Shown: in pieces, positions 27,789 to 35,348 of the stretch
How positions within the stretch are numbered: position 1 is the first letter of the stretch
How the letters are laid out: every line of letters begins with the position of its first letter
Assembly: GCA_044355655.1 (NCBI GenBank)
Contig: JBIKXS010000009.1
Coordinates: 28,033 to 92,032 of the forward strand
Source: UBA3064 sp023258775
GTDB lineage: Bacteria; Pseudomonadota; Gammaproteobacteria; Burkholderiales; Burkholderiaceae_E
Direction: 5' to 3'
Length of the DNA: 64,000 bases
Notes under the pieces: model-generated
The model's database searches: none
Told to the model about the DNA's origin: nothing
Seen by the model: the letters and a program-made list of their open reading frames with translations, nothing else
Program-made: the position numbers and the translations under genes

Positions 27789-29051
27789 ATGTTGAAAAAA
27801 CCGCTTGTTGTCTTTATCTCTTGCGCAGCGATTCTTGGTCTGGCGTGGTACGGCTGGCAGGCTCAGCGTCACCTGAGTACTGAAGTAGTCGTCGGCGCTA
27901 AGCCGGCTGGAAAGTTCAAGGAGGATGGGGCAAAGGCCTCAGAAGCAGGTCAGCCTGCCACACCCGGTGGCGGCTCAGAAGCTATGAAAGCATCCGGAGC
28001 CGGCAAAGGTGCTGAGCCCGGAAAGGCTGCCGAAGCTGGCAAATCTGCAGGCGGCAAGGGCGATGCACCGCCAGGCAAAGGTGGACCGAGGGGCCCGGCT
28101 GCCGTAGAAATGCAGGTCGCATTGAGCAAGGATCTCTCCGATGTTGCGAGCGCCGTCGGTACTCTGCGTGCAAATGAAACCGTGGTTCTGCGATCTGAGG
28201 TAGCTGGCAGGATTGCTTTCCTCGCATTTAGGGATGGCGAGACCACAATGAAGGGAAACACCCTGCTTAAACTTGACGCAGCCGTGCAGGAAGCCGAGCT
28301 TGCTCAAGCCAAAGCAGAGCTTGCGCTCGGGCAGACGAATTACGATCGCAGCAAGGATCTGGCCCAACGCAAATTCGTCAGTGAAAGTGCGCTCGACCAA
28401 GCTGCTGCGAATTTGCGTGTACTTGAGGCCAAGTTTCAGCTCGCCAAAGCAAGACTGGACCGAACCGTCATCCGGGCTCCTTTCTCCGGCCAGTTGGGTC
28501 TGCGTAATGTGAGTGTTGGCGACTATGTCAAAGAAGGAACCGACTTGGTCTTGCTCGAGGATGTTGCGAGTCTTAAGGTTGACCTGCGATTGCCGGAGCG
28601 CTATATCGGTCGGCTTAAAAAAGGGCAGTCGATTCAAGTGCAAATCGATGCATTTCCAGAAAAGACGTTTAAAGCACAGGTTGAGGCTACCGATGTTCAG
28701 GTCGATGCCAACGGTCGATTTGTGCTGGTACGAGGATCAATGGCCAATCCGGGAGGCACCCTTCGGAGCGGGATGTTCGCCCGCGCGGCGCTTGTGCTTG
28801 GCGAACGCAAAGGGGCTGTCATGGTCCCCGAGGAAGCAATTACCCCGATTGGTAACGATCTTTACGTCTGGCTCGCGCTCGATGGCAAAGCAAAGCGGGT
28901 AAAGATTCAAACCGGCTTGCGTCAGGATGGGCTTGTTGAGGTGATCGGCGAGCTTCGAGGCGGCGATCAGGTTGTGGTGGCGGGCCAGCAACGCCTCATG
29001 CGTGACGGCCAGGAAGTGCGCAGCCTTGCTGAGGCACGAGGAAGCAAGTGA
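27789..29051 (+). CDS. RND efflux pump periplasmic adaptor (membrane fusion) protein
   Basis: The adaptor links the inner-membrane RND pump to an outer-membrane channel. It has 420 residues: an N-terminal hydrophobic segment (PLVVFISCAAILGLAWYGW), then an unusual Gly/Ala/Lys-rich linker of about 65 residues (about 36-100). The lipoyl and hairpin domains follow (VVLRSEVAGRIAFLAFRDGE and AQAKAELALGQTNYDRSK), then the beta-barrel (VIRAPFSGQLGLRNVSVGDY). The end overlaps the GTG start of the pump gene. ATG 27789 is preferred over a GTG at 27771. No TolC-type gene is nearby. Confidence 0.93.
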   Translation: MLKKPLVVFISCAAILGLAWYGWQAQRHLSTEVVVGAKPAGKFKEDGAKASEAGQPATPGGGSEAMKASGAGKGAEPGKAAEAGKSAGGKGDAPPGKGGPRGPAAVEMQVALSKDLSDVASAVGTLRANETVVLRSEVAGRIAFLAFRDGETTMKGNTLLKLDAAVQEAELAQAKAELALGQTNYDRSKDLAQRKFVSESALDQAAANLRVLEAKFQLAKARLDRTVIRAPFSGQLGLRNVSVGDYVKEGTDLVLLEDVASLKVDLRLPERYIGRLKKGQSIQVQIDAFPEKTFKAQVEATDVQVDANGRFVLVRGSMANPGGTLRSGMFARAALVLGERKGAVMVPEEAITPIGNDLYVWLALDGKAKRVKIQTGLRQDGLVEVIGELRGGDQVVVAGQQRLMRDGQEVRSLAEARGSK

Positions 29052-32000
29052 ATTTGCCTGAGCTTTGTATCAGACGGCCGGTTTTCGCAACCGTGCTTTC
29101 GCTCTTGGTCCTGTTACTTGGGATTGTTTCCTACGATCGCCTTCCGGTTCGCGAGTATCCAAAAATCGAAGAGCCGGTGGTGACTGTTGAGACCAAATAC
29201 CTCGGTGCCTCAGCAGAAATCGTCGAGTCGGCAGTCACCAAGATCATGGAAGACTCAATTGCCGGCATTGAAGGTGTTGATGTGCTGACATCAATTTCAA
29301 GAGCGGAAACAAGTCAGATTACCGCGCGGTTCAGACTCGACCGGGATCCTGATGGTGCGGCCGCTGATGTGCGCGACCGTGTTTCGCGAGTTCGCGCGCG
29401 CCTACCGCAAGGTATCGACGAACCTGTGGTTGCCAAGGTTGATGCCGACGCAAACCCGGTCATTTGGCTTAGTTTTTACAGCGATACACTGCCTGCGCTC
29501 GAGGTCTCTGATGTGGTGAGCCGTATTGTGAAGCCGCGCCTGCAAACGCTCCCGGGTGCAGCCGATGTACGCATCTTCGGCGAACGGCGCTTTGCCATGC
29601 GAATCTGGCTCGACGCCGATCGGCTGGCCGCATATAAGCTCACACCGGCAGATGTTGAAGACGCACTACGTCGACAAAATGTTGAAGTGCCCGCTGGTCG
29701 TATCGAGAGTATTCAACGCGAGTTCACGGTGACTTCGCAGACCGATCTACAACGCGAGCAGCAATTCAGGGAAATCATTATCAAAGTTGTTAACGGTTAC
29801 CCAATCATGCTCGGCGATGTTGCGAGGGTGAAGATTGGTGCCTTCAACGAGCGAACGAATGTCACACTCAATGCGCAGCCAGCGGTCTCAGTGGGGCTGA
29901 TCAAGCAGGCTACGGCCAATCCGCTAGTGCTTGCGGCTGCACTCAAGGCCGAATTACCAAAGCTGCAACAAAGCCTTCCCCAGGGTCTGAATGTTCGCAT
30001 CGCAAACGATACGACCGTGTTTATCGATAAGTCCCTGGAAGCAGTGTTTCGTACCATCATCGAGGCGGTCGCGCTGGTGGCCTTGGTGATTTTGGTGTTT
30101 CTTGGCACCTTGCGCGCTTCGATCATCCCGCTTGTCACAATTCCCGTATGTCTGATAGGGGCCTGTACCTTGATGTACGCGGCGGGTTTTTCGATCAACA
30201 CGCTCACCTTGCTTGCACTGGTTTTGGCGATCGGACTTGTGGTTGACGACGCAATCGTGGTCCTGGAGAATATTTTTAGGCATATCGAAGACGGCATGAA
30301 GCCCCTTGAGGCAGCCATCCGCGGTACGCGCGAGGTCCAGTTCGCCGTCATTGCGATGACGCTAACGCTCGCTGCGGTTTTCACCCCCATCGCCTTTACA
30401 ACCGGAAGAACCGGTCGTTTGTTTGTTGAGTTCGCGCTTTCGCTCGCAGGTGCTGTGTTGATATCGGGGTTTGTTGCGCTTACGCTCACGCCAATGATGT
30501 GTTCGCGTTTGCTTCGATCTCATGCCGACGATGCTCGGGAAAAACGCTTGTCGAGCTATTTCGTAAGCTGGATCGACCGAATCGTGGGCGCGATAACGAA
30601 TGGTTATGCTGGGTTGCTGCGCTGGGCCCTTCGATTGCGTTGGCTGGTCCTAGTGTTGGGTTTGGCCGTTGGTGGTGCAAGTGCCTGGCTATTTATGGAG
30701 TCCAAAAAAGAACTTACGCCTCTTGAAGACAGAGGGACCGTGGTGATTATTTTCAGTGCGCCAGAGGGTTCTTCGGTTGAATACACCATGCGTTATGGCC
30801 GATTGATTGGCGAGATAGCAGCAAAAATCCCTGAGTTTGACAGGCGCTTTGTGGTTTCGGGCTCTCCAACGGTCACCCAGGGCATCGGATTTTTGCGCAT
30901 GGTTGACTGGGAAGACCGCAAACGCGGTACTGCCGAGATTCTCAAAGAACTCCAGCCTAAGCTATTGTCGATTCCAGGCGTGCTGGCTTTTGCGGTAGCG
31001 CCACCGTCCTTGGGCCAGTCACCGCGCGTGAGGCCGATCAACTTTGTGGTCCTGACCTCCGAACCCTACGACAAATTGCAGGCCACCGTTGCGCCATTTG
31101 TCGCTGAAATGCAGCGACATCCAGGACTGCAAGGCGTCGATGTTGATTTGAGGCTGAATAAGCCAGAGATCAAAATTGAAATCGACCGTCAGCGTGCTGC
31201 TGATGCAGGTGTGCAAGTGGAAGCAATTGGTCGTGCGCTGGAGACTATGCTTGGCGGACGCCAGGTCACCCGTTTTAAGCGTGACGGTGAACAATATGAT
31301 GTGATGGTTCAGCTTGATGCATCGGCTCGTGCCTCTCCTCGGGATATTGCCGATATTTATGTGCGCGGGCGCGGCGACACCATGGTTCCTCTTGCAAGCC
31401 TTGTCTCGGTCAAGGAATCGGTCGCGCCACGCGAACTTAATCACTTTGCGCAGCGTCGTGCGGTGACAATTACTGCTAATCTCTCACCGGGTTACTCGCT
31501 TGGCGAGGCAATTACCATGATGGAGACAAGTGCTCAGAAGTATCTCAAGCCTGGGTACGCCATAGACTATAACGGTGAAACCCGTGAATTCAAACTCTCG
31601 TCAACGGCACTTTACCTAACTTTTATACTTGCTTTAGCATTTATTTATCTTGTACTTGCCGCCCAATTTGAAAGTTTTATCGATCCTCTGATCATCATGT
31701 TTTCGGTACCTCTTTCAATGACCGGTGCCTTGGCACTCTTGAAGTATGGTGGAGGCTCAATCAACGTCTACAGCCAGATTGGCCTGATTACCCTAGTTGG
31801 ATTGATCACCAAGCATGGGATCTTGATTGTTGAGTTTGCCAATCAATTGCAACAAGAGGGCAAGACGCCGATGGAGGCGGTCTTTGAATCGGCGAAGTTG
31901 CGCTTGCGACCGATTCTAATGACGACCGGGGCGATGGTACTTGGCGCTGTGCCGCTTGCCCTATCAACTGGGGCTGGGGCAGAGAGTCGAACCCAGATCG

Positions 32001-32137
32001 GTCTGGTCATTGTTGGTGGCATGAGCTTTGGTACGGTACTCACGCTTTTCGTGGTGCCCGTGGTTTATTCCTTGATCGCGCGCCGTAAGCAAGCCGTCCA
32101 AGCACTCGGGGGAGCGCATGCGGCAGGTGGTGCTTGA
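29048..32137 (+). CDS. RND multidrug efflux transporter (HAE1-type, AcrB family)
   Basis: A proton-driven inner-membrane exporter of 1029 residues with the usual twelve membrane segments and two large periplasmic loops. It starts LPELCIRRPVFATVLSLLVLLLGI, typical of MexF/MdtB-like pumps. The TM4 proton-relay aspartates are in LAIGLVVDDAIVVLENIFRH. The second half shows LVAAQFES-like LVLAAQFESFIDPLIIMFS and GLITKHGILIVEFANQ. The substrate range cannot be deduced. GTG start overlaps the adaptor stop by four bases; its own 3' end overlaps dnaQ by 20 bases. Confidence 0.95.
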   Translation: MNLPELCIRRPVFATVLSLLVLLLGIVSYDRLPVREYPKIEEPVVTVETKYLGASAEIVESAVTKIMEDSIAGIEGVDVLTSISRAETSQITARFRLDRDPDGAAADVRDRVSRVRARLPQGIDEPVVAKVDADANPVIWLSFYSDTLPALEVSDVVSRIVKPRLQTLPGAADVRIFGERRFAMRIWLDADRLAAYKLTPADVEDALRRQNVEVPAGRIESIQREFTVTSQTDLQREQQFREIIIKVVNGYPIMLGDVARVKIGAFNERTNVTLNAQPAVSVGLIKQATANPLVLAAALKAELPKLQQSLPQGLNVRIANDTTVFIDKSLEAVFRTIIEAVALVALVILVFLGTLRASIIPLVTIPVCLIGACTLMYAAGFSINTLTLLALVLAIGLVVDDAIVVLENIFRHIEDGMKPLEAAIRGTREVQFAVIAMTLTLAAVFTPIAFTTGRTGRLFVEFALSLAGAVLISGFVALTLTPMMCSRLLRSHADDAREKRLSSYFVSWIDRIVGAITNGYAGLLRWALRLRWLVLVLGLAVGGASAWLFMESKKELTPLEDRGTVVIIFSAPEGSSVEYTMRYGRLIGEIAAKIPEFDRRFVVSGSPTVTQGIGFLRMVDWEDRKRGTAEILKELQPKLLSIPGVLAFAVAPPSLGQSPRVRPINFVVLTSEPYDKLQATVAPFVAEMQRHPGLQGVDVDLRLNKPEIKIEIDRQRAADAGVQVEAIGRALETMLGGRQVTRFKRDGEQYDVMVQLDASARASPRDIADIYVRGRGDTMVPLASLVSVKESVAPRELNHFAQRRAVTITANLSPGYSLGEAITMMETSAQKYLKPGYAIDYNGETREFKLSSTALYLTFILALAFIYLVLAAQFESFIDPLIIMFSVPLSMTGALALLKYGGGSINVYSQIGLITLVGLITKHGILIVEFANQLQQEGKTPMEAVFESAKLRLRPILMTTGAMVLGAVPLALSTGAGAESRTQIGLVIVGGMSFGTVLTLFVVPVVYSLIARRKQAVQALGGAHAAGGA

Positions 32138-32840
32138 TACAGAAACAACCGGCTTAAGTGTCGCAGATGGCCACCGTGTTATCGAATTAGCCTGCGTTGA
32201 GTTGATTAACCGACAGGCCAGTGGACGGCATTGGCATTATTATTTTGATCCTGAGCGCGATATCGACGAGGGAGCCCAGGCGGTTCATGGCTTGAGTCGT
32301 GAGCGCTTGGAAGGTGAGCCTAAGTTTGCCGATCTTGCTGCCGATTTTCTTGACTTTGTTGGTGATGCCGAGGTGCTAATCCACAATGCTGCCTTTGATC
32401 TTGGTTTTTTGAAGGCTGAGTTGACTAGGGTTGGTTTGCCTGAACTCACTCGACAATGCCAGGTGACCGACACCCTGTTGCTTGCCCGAGCGTTGCACCC
32501 CGGTAAGCGAAATTCGCTCGATGCACTTTGCGAGCGTTATGGCATTTCGAATGCGCATCGCAGTTTGCATGGTGCATTACTTGATGCACGTTTATTGGCC
32601 GATGTTTATCTTGCGATGACCAGGGGTCAGGAGTCGCTTGAGATAAGCCTCGGTCTTGATGCTCGAGGACAGGCTTCTGTGGCTGAACAAGGTCAATGGC
32701 CGCTTGCGAATCTCAAGCAGATTAAGCTCACAGCATTTCAGCAAACAACGCATGAGGCTTATCATGCGGCCATGGAAAAGGATGCGCGCGGACCCAGTTT
32801 GTGGCGTCGTTTAAGTCAGCCAGCGTCAGCGCAGGAGTGA
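32118..32840 (+). CDS. dnaQ: DNA polymerase III epsilon subunit, 3'-5' proofreading exonuclease
   Basis: DnaQ proofreads newly made DNA within the replicative polymerase. The 240-residue protein has ExoI at the very N-terminus (MRQVVLDTETTGL), ExoII HNAAFDLGFLKAEL and ExoIII HGALLDARLLADVYL, all with their metal-binding acids. The C-terminal part, which binds the alpha subunit in E. coli, is poorly conserved as usual. Because DTETTG must lie near the start, the 20-base overlap with the RND gene is genuine. Confidence 0.95.
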   Translation: MRQVVLDTETTGLSVADGHRVIELACVELINRQASGRHWHYYFDPERDIDEGAQAVHGLSRERLEGEPKFADLAADFLDFVGDAEVLIHNAAFDLGFLKAELTRVGLPELTRQCQVTDTLLLARALHPGKRNSLDALCERYGISNAHRSLHGALLDARLLADVYLAMTRGQESLEISLGLDARGQASVAEQGQWPLANLKQIKLTAFQQTTHEAYHAAMEKDARGPSLWRRLSQPASAQE

Positions 32841-32851
32841 GAGCAAGGATT

Positions 32852-34057
32852 ATGAAAGAAGCCCGTATGTCGCGTAGTGGCCGAGAGCGAAAAGCCCAGT
32901 TATCCCCCGATGCGGAGCGGCTATTGGCCTCTTCACTCGGTTTAGCCAATTCAGGAAGTCGTCTGGAAGACACATACTGGCAGCAATTGCTCGTCAAGCG
33001 TATCGAGCATTTGCTCGACACCAATCATCCGCAAGCAATTTACGATGCCTTGGACCGAACCCATCTCACCGACTTAGAGGCGTACGGGGCACTCATTGAG
33101 ATGGTTGAGCATTGTGCAGAGACCGTTGTGGTGGAGTACGAAGGCCAGATGTGGCAATGCCTTCTCGTTTCAGCACCACTCGTTGCCTGGACGAGATTCG
33201 GCATTACTTCCGGGCGTTTGCCCGCAATAAATGCGACAGCCTTATCGGCGCATTGGCAGGCTCACTGCCTTGCAAACCATGTACGCTTTTGCATGGTGCC
33301 CTGGCTTTACTCGATTGATCAATTGCCACGCGATTTTGCCGAACTTCGAAAACTCACGCGGCGACTTGGCATTGCGGCGCTAAAGTCTCAGGACCCCCGA
33401 CTTGATTTCTCGTCGTTTCCGGAAACTGCCGAAATGTTGGCCGACTCTCGCTTTATTTTGGCAGGCGTTGCTGCACCTCTAGGCCAGGCTTTATTAAGGT
33501 GGCAGGATATTGAAGCAAGTGATCACGCAACCCGGGTCCAGTGTTTAGAACAGTGGGTTGCTCAAGGTAGACCTAATCTCGAGCCAGTGATGGTGGGGTG
33601 CGGCTTTGAGTGTTTGCTGCCCGACGCCTTCCATATCAATTTGCGCGAGTCAGACAGAAGGGTTAGGCCTTATGCCTTACGCGCAGCGGTTCATTATCTG
33701 ACGCACGCGCTTTCCATTGAGGCAAAACAACTGCGAGCCAACATAGCCGCTTTTGGTCAGGATCGTCTTGATGAGTATCGCATCGGTCTAAGTTTTAATT
33801 CAGAAGAGGAAGTCTCACAGGGCGTTGTTTGGCCGATGCTTGGCGCAGAATCCGAAGCTGATGATCCCAACCCGCTTGATCAAATTAAGCAACAATTGCT
33901 CGAACTTGGTGTGAGTGATATCCGCGTGCACCCGGGTTGCAGCGAGCCTGAGTTTTGTGATGATTGCGGCTCACCCTTGTATCCCAATGGCGATGGCGAG
34001 GTTGTCCATGCTGAAATGCCGGAGGACTCAGAGCCCAACCCTGGGCACTTTCATTAA
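32852..34057 (+). CDS. DUF2863 family protein
   Basis: A 401-residue protein that I recognise as the DUF2863 family, which I know from Betaproteobacteria, often close to dnaQ. Function is unknown. Visible features are a basic N-terminus (MSRSGRERKAQLSPDAERLL), a central region with conserved aromatic residues, and a C-terminal CxxC element (FCDDCGSPLYPN) that looks like half of a zinc ribbon followed by an acidic tail. I chose the ATG at 32852, 11 bases after dnaQ; ATG 32867 is an alternative. The open frame to 32801 overlaps dnaQ and is unlikely. Confidence 0.85.
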   Translation: MKEARMSRSGRERKAQLSPDAERLLASSLGLANSGSRLEDTYWQQLLVKRIEHLLDTNHPQAIYDALDRTHLTDLEAYGALIEMVEHCAETVVVEYEGQMWQCLLVSAPLVAWTRFGITSGRLPAINATALSAHWQAHCLANHVRFCMVPWLYSIDQLPRDFAELRKLTRRLGIAALKSQDPRLDFSSFPETAEMLADSRFILAGVAAPLGQALLRWQDIEASDHATRVQCLEQWVAQGRPNLEPVMVGCGFECLLPDAFHINLRESDRRVRPYALRAAVHYLTHALSIEAKQLRANIAAFGQDRLDEYRIGLSFNSEEEVSQGVVWPMLGAESEADDPNPLDQIKQQLLELGVSDIRVHPGCSEPEFCDDCGSPLYPNGDGEVVHAEMPEDSEPNPGHFH

Positions 34058-34090
34058 GCCTCGCAGGTTTGTCATTAGGCAATACGCAAG

Positions 34091-34495
34091 CTAGATCAGT
34101 TTCTTTTTTGCGTTGGCGATGCGTTCGTTCAGATAAGCACCATAAAAGTCTCGGGACCCGTAACCAATAAGTCGCTCAGCGATTTCGCCTTGCGGACCAA
34201 GAAATAGCACGGTGGGTACCATCGTGATCCGATAGCGTTGAAGCTCGACGCCACCTTGAATCGTTTCAAAAACGAATACGCCCTCTTTGTCCTGATCCCG
34301 GGCCAGATGCTGGAGGTAATCTTGCTTGACGAGGTCGCACCAAGCGCAACCAGGCATGGTCACAAGCAACACAAGGGGGCGTTTTTGTTTGGCAGTGCGC
34401 TCAAGCTGTTTTTCGAGTACGTCAAGCTTTGGAATCGACGTTTGGGCAGCACGAGTTTGGTGTTGTTGTTGCTGAGGTTGGCTTTGTTTGCTCAT
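34091..34495 (-). CDS. Thioredoxin-fold protein, SoxW-like
   Basis: A 134-residue thioredoxin-like protein with the active-site motif CAWC (PGCAWCDLVK) and the cis-proline segment ITMVPTVLFLG. It starts with a Gln-rich stretch (SKQSQPQQQQHQT) and shows no signal peptide, whereas SoxW proteins are usually periplasmic, so its location is uncertain. It faces the ArsR-type regulator across the sox control region, and SoxW-type thioredoxins are known to keep SoxYZ reactive. Assignment to sulfur oxidation is inferred from this position. Confidence 0.82.
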   Translation of the reverse strand: MSKQSQPQQQQHQTRAAQTSIPKLDVLEKQLERTAKQKRPLVLLVTMPGCAWCDLVKQDYLQHLARDQDKEGVFVFETIQGGVELQRYRITMVPTVLFLGPQGEIAERLIGYGSRDFYGAYLNERIANAKKKLI

Positions 34496-34550
34496 GAGAA
34501 AGGCTTATTGGAAAGCATGCAAATACACCGTGAAAAACATTCAAAACTAC

Positions 34551-34580
34551 TTGACTATATGCAAATACGATCATATAGTC
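34551..34580 (+). promoter_or_regulatory. Sigma-70-like promoter embedded in a palindrome, sox control region
   Basis: TTGACT (34551-34556) and TATAGT (34574-34579) are separated by exactly 17 bases, close to the sigma-70 consensus, and read toward the ArsR regulator. The same bases form a perfect 9-bp inverted repeat, GACTATATG (34553-34561) and CATATAGTC (34572-34580), with a 10-base spacer. Through the symmetry a weaker minus-strand promoter (GAGACT, 17 bases, TATAGT) faces the thioredoxin gene. A dimer bound here would cover both boxes. That the neighbouring ArsR protein is the ligand is inference. Confidence 0.7.
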
Positions 34581-34612
34581 TCGTCGAACTTTAAAGATGC
34601 TTTCATTCGGAC

Positions 34613-34704
34613 TTCGAACAATCACAAAAGTGACATTCGATAAAGCAATAAGGATAAGTTCGATAAAAAAGCGCGGCAAAGTTCGAAAAAACAATAAGCA
34701 AAGC
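34613..34704. repeat. 23-bp periodic TTCGA array in the leader of the sox regulator
   Basis: TTCGA occurs at 34613, 34636, 34659 and 34682, exactly 23 bases apart. The units are degenerate but share TTCGA(A/T)(A/C)A; units 2 and 4 also share a CAATAAG segment. The array lies between the promoter-like palindrome and the regulator start, within what would be a leader of about 210 bases. The remaining gap 34496-34550 and 34705-34796 shows no gene. Confidence 0.65.
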
Positions 34705-34796
34705 TGAGATGAAACAGCAGGTCGTTTAAAAGAAGCAAGTAGTAGAAATTTATGTGCCGATCGGGATCATAGCCTGAGTCGGGTAGAGGGGGAAGC

Positions 34797-35315
34797 TTGG
34801 CAACGCTAGGAAGCGCTGAGATGCAGCAGCATGGAGATCGCGAGGAACTTGACCGCGTGTTTGAGTCAGTCTCGCGCTATTTCAGTCTCATGTCCGAACC
34901 CATGAGAGTTCGCATCATGCACACAATTTGTGATGGTGAGCGCACGGTGGGCGATATTGTGCTTGCGGTTGGTGGAACACAAACCAATGTGTCAAGGCAT
35001 CTTGCTGCCCTTTATCAAGCCAACGCGGTTTATCGCAGAAAAGCAGGGAATCATGTTTTTTATGGCATTCAGGACTCAGCGTTGATAGCCCTCTGTCGGG
35101 GTGTATGTATCCACATAGCCTCAAGGCTTGATGATGACAGCGACCGTAGCGATGGTTTACTTAACCTTGCAAAAGGTTTTGAGCCGGCCCTGCCACAGGA
35201 TGCAGTGAAAGCAAGTTCTAGAACAAAGAAAACGTCGAATCGCGATAGTTCGCTCGAATCAAAGGGCACCAAACCTGGGCCTCGATCGCATCGAGCGAAG
35301 TCTGTAGATCTCTAG
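34797..35315 (+). CDS. soxR: ArsR-family transcriptional regulator of the sox genes (SoxR/SqrR/BigR-like)
   Basis: A 172-residue winged-helix repressor. The ArsR core is clear: FSLMSEPMRVRIMHTICDGE, the recognition helix TQTNVSRHLAALYQANAV, and the wing RRKAGNHVFYGI. Cysteines at 45, 100 and 104 (TTG numbering) sit near the positions of the two sensing cysteines of SqrR/BigR regulators, which respond to persulfides. The C-terminus is a Lys/Arg/Ser-rich tail of about 45 residues beyond the usual family end. The TTG at 34797 follows AGGGGGA; ATG 34821 behind AGGA is an equally possible start. It heads the sox gene run, 33 bases before soxC. Confidence 0.85.
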   Translation: MATLGSAEMQQHGDREELDRVFESVSRYFSLMSEPMRVRIMHTICDGERTVGDIVLAVGGTQTNVSRHLAALYQANAVYRRKAGNHVFYGIQDSALIALCRGVCIHIASRLDDDSDRSDGLLNLAKGFEPALPQDAVKASSRTKKTSNRDSSLESKGTKPGPRSHRAKSVDL

Positions 35316-35348
35316 ACCAACGAGGTCGCTGAATGAGGAGGTTTCACC

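Noticed and set aside
27975..28643. 222-residue minus-strand frame inside the RND adaptor gene
   Set aside because: Antisense to a well-supported gene and without family features; caused by low stop frequency opposite the Gly/Ala-rich linker.
29797..30489. 230-residue minus-strand frame
   Set aside because: It lies inside the RND transporter gene, has no recognisable domain and no ribosome-binding site, and the plus-strand gene is certain.
34238..34594. 118-residue plus-strand frame opposite the thioredoxin-like gene
   Set aside because: It runs through the CAWC-coding region in antisense and through the palindromic promoter; no independent support.
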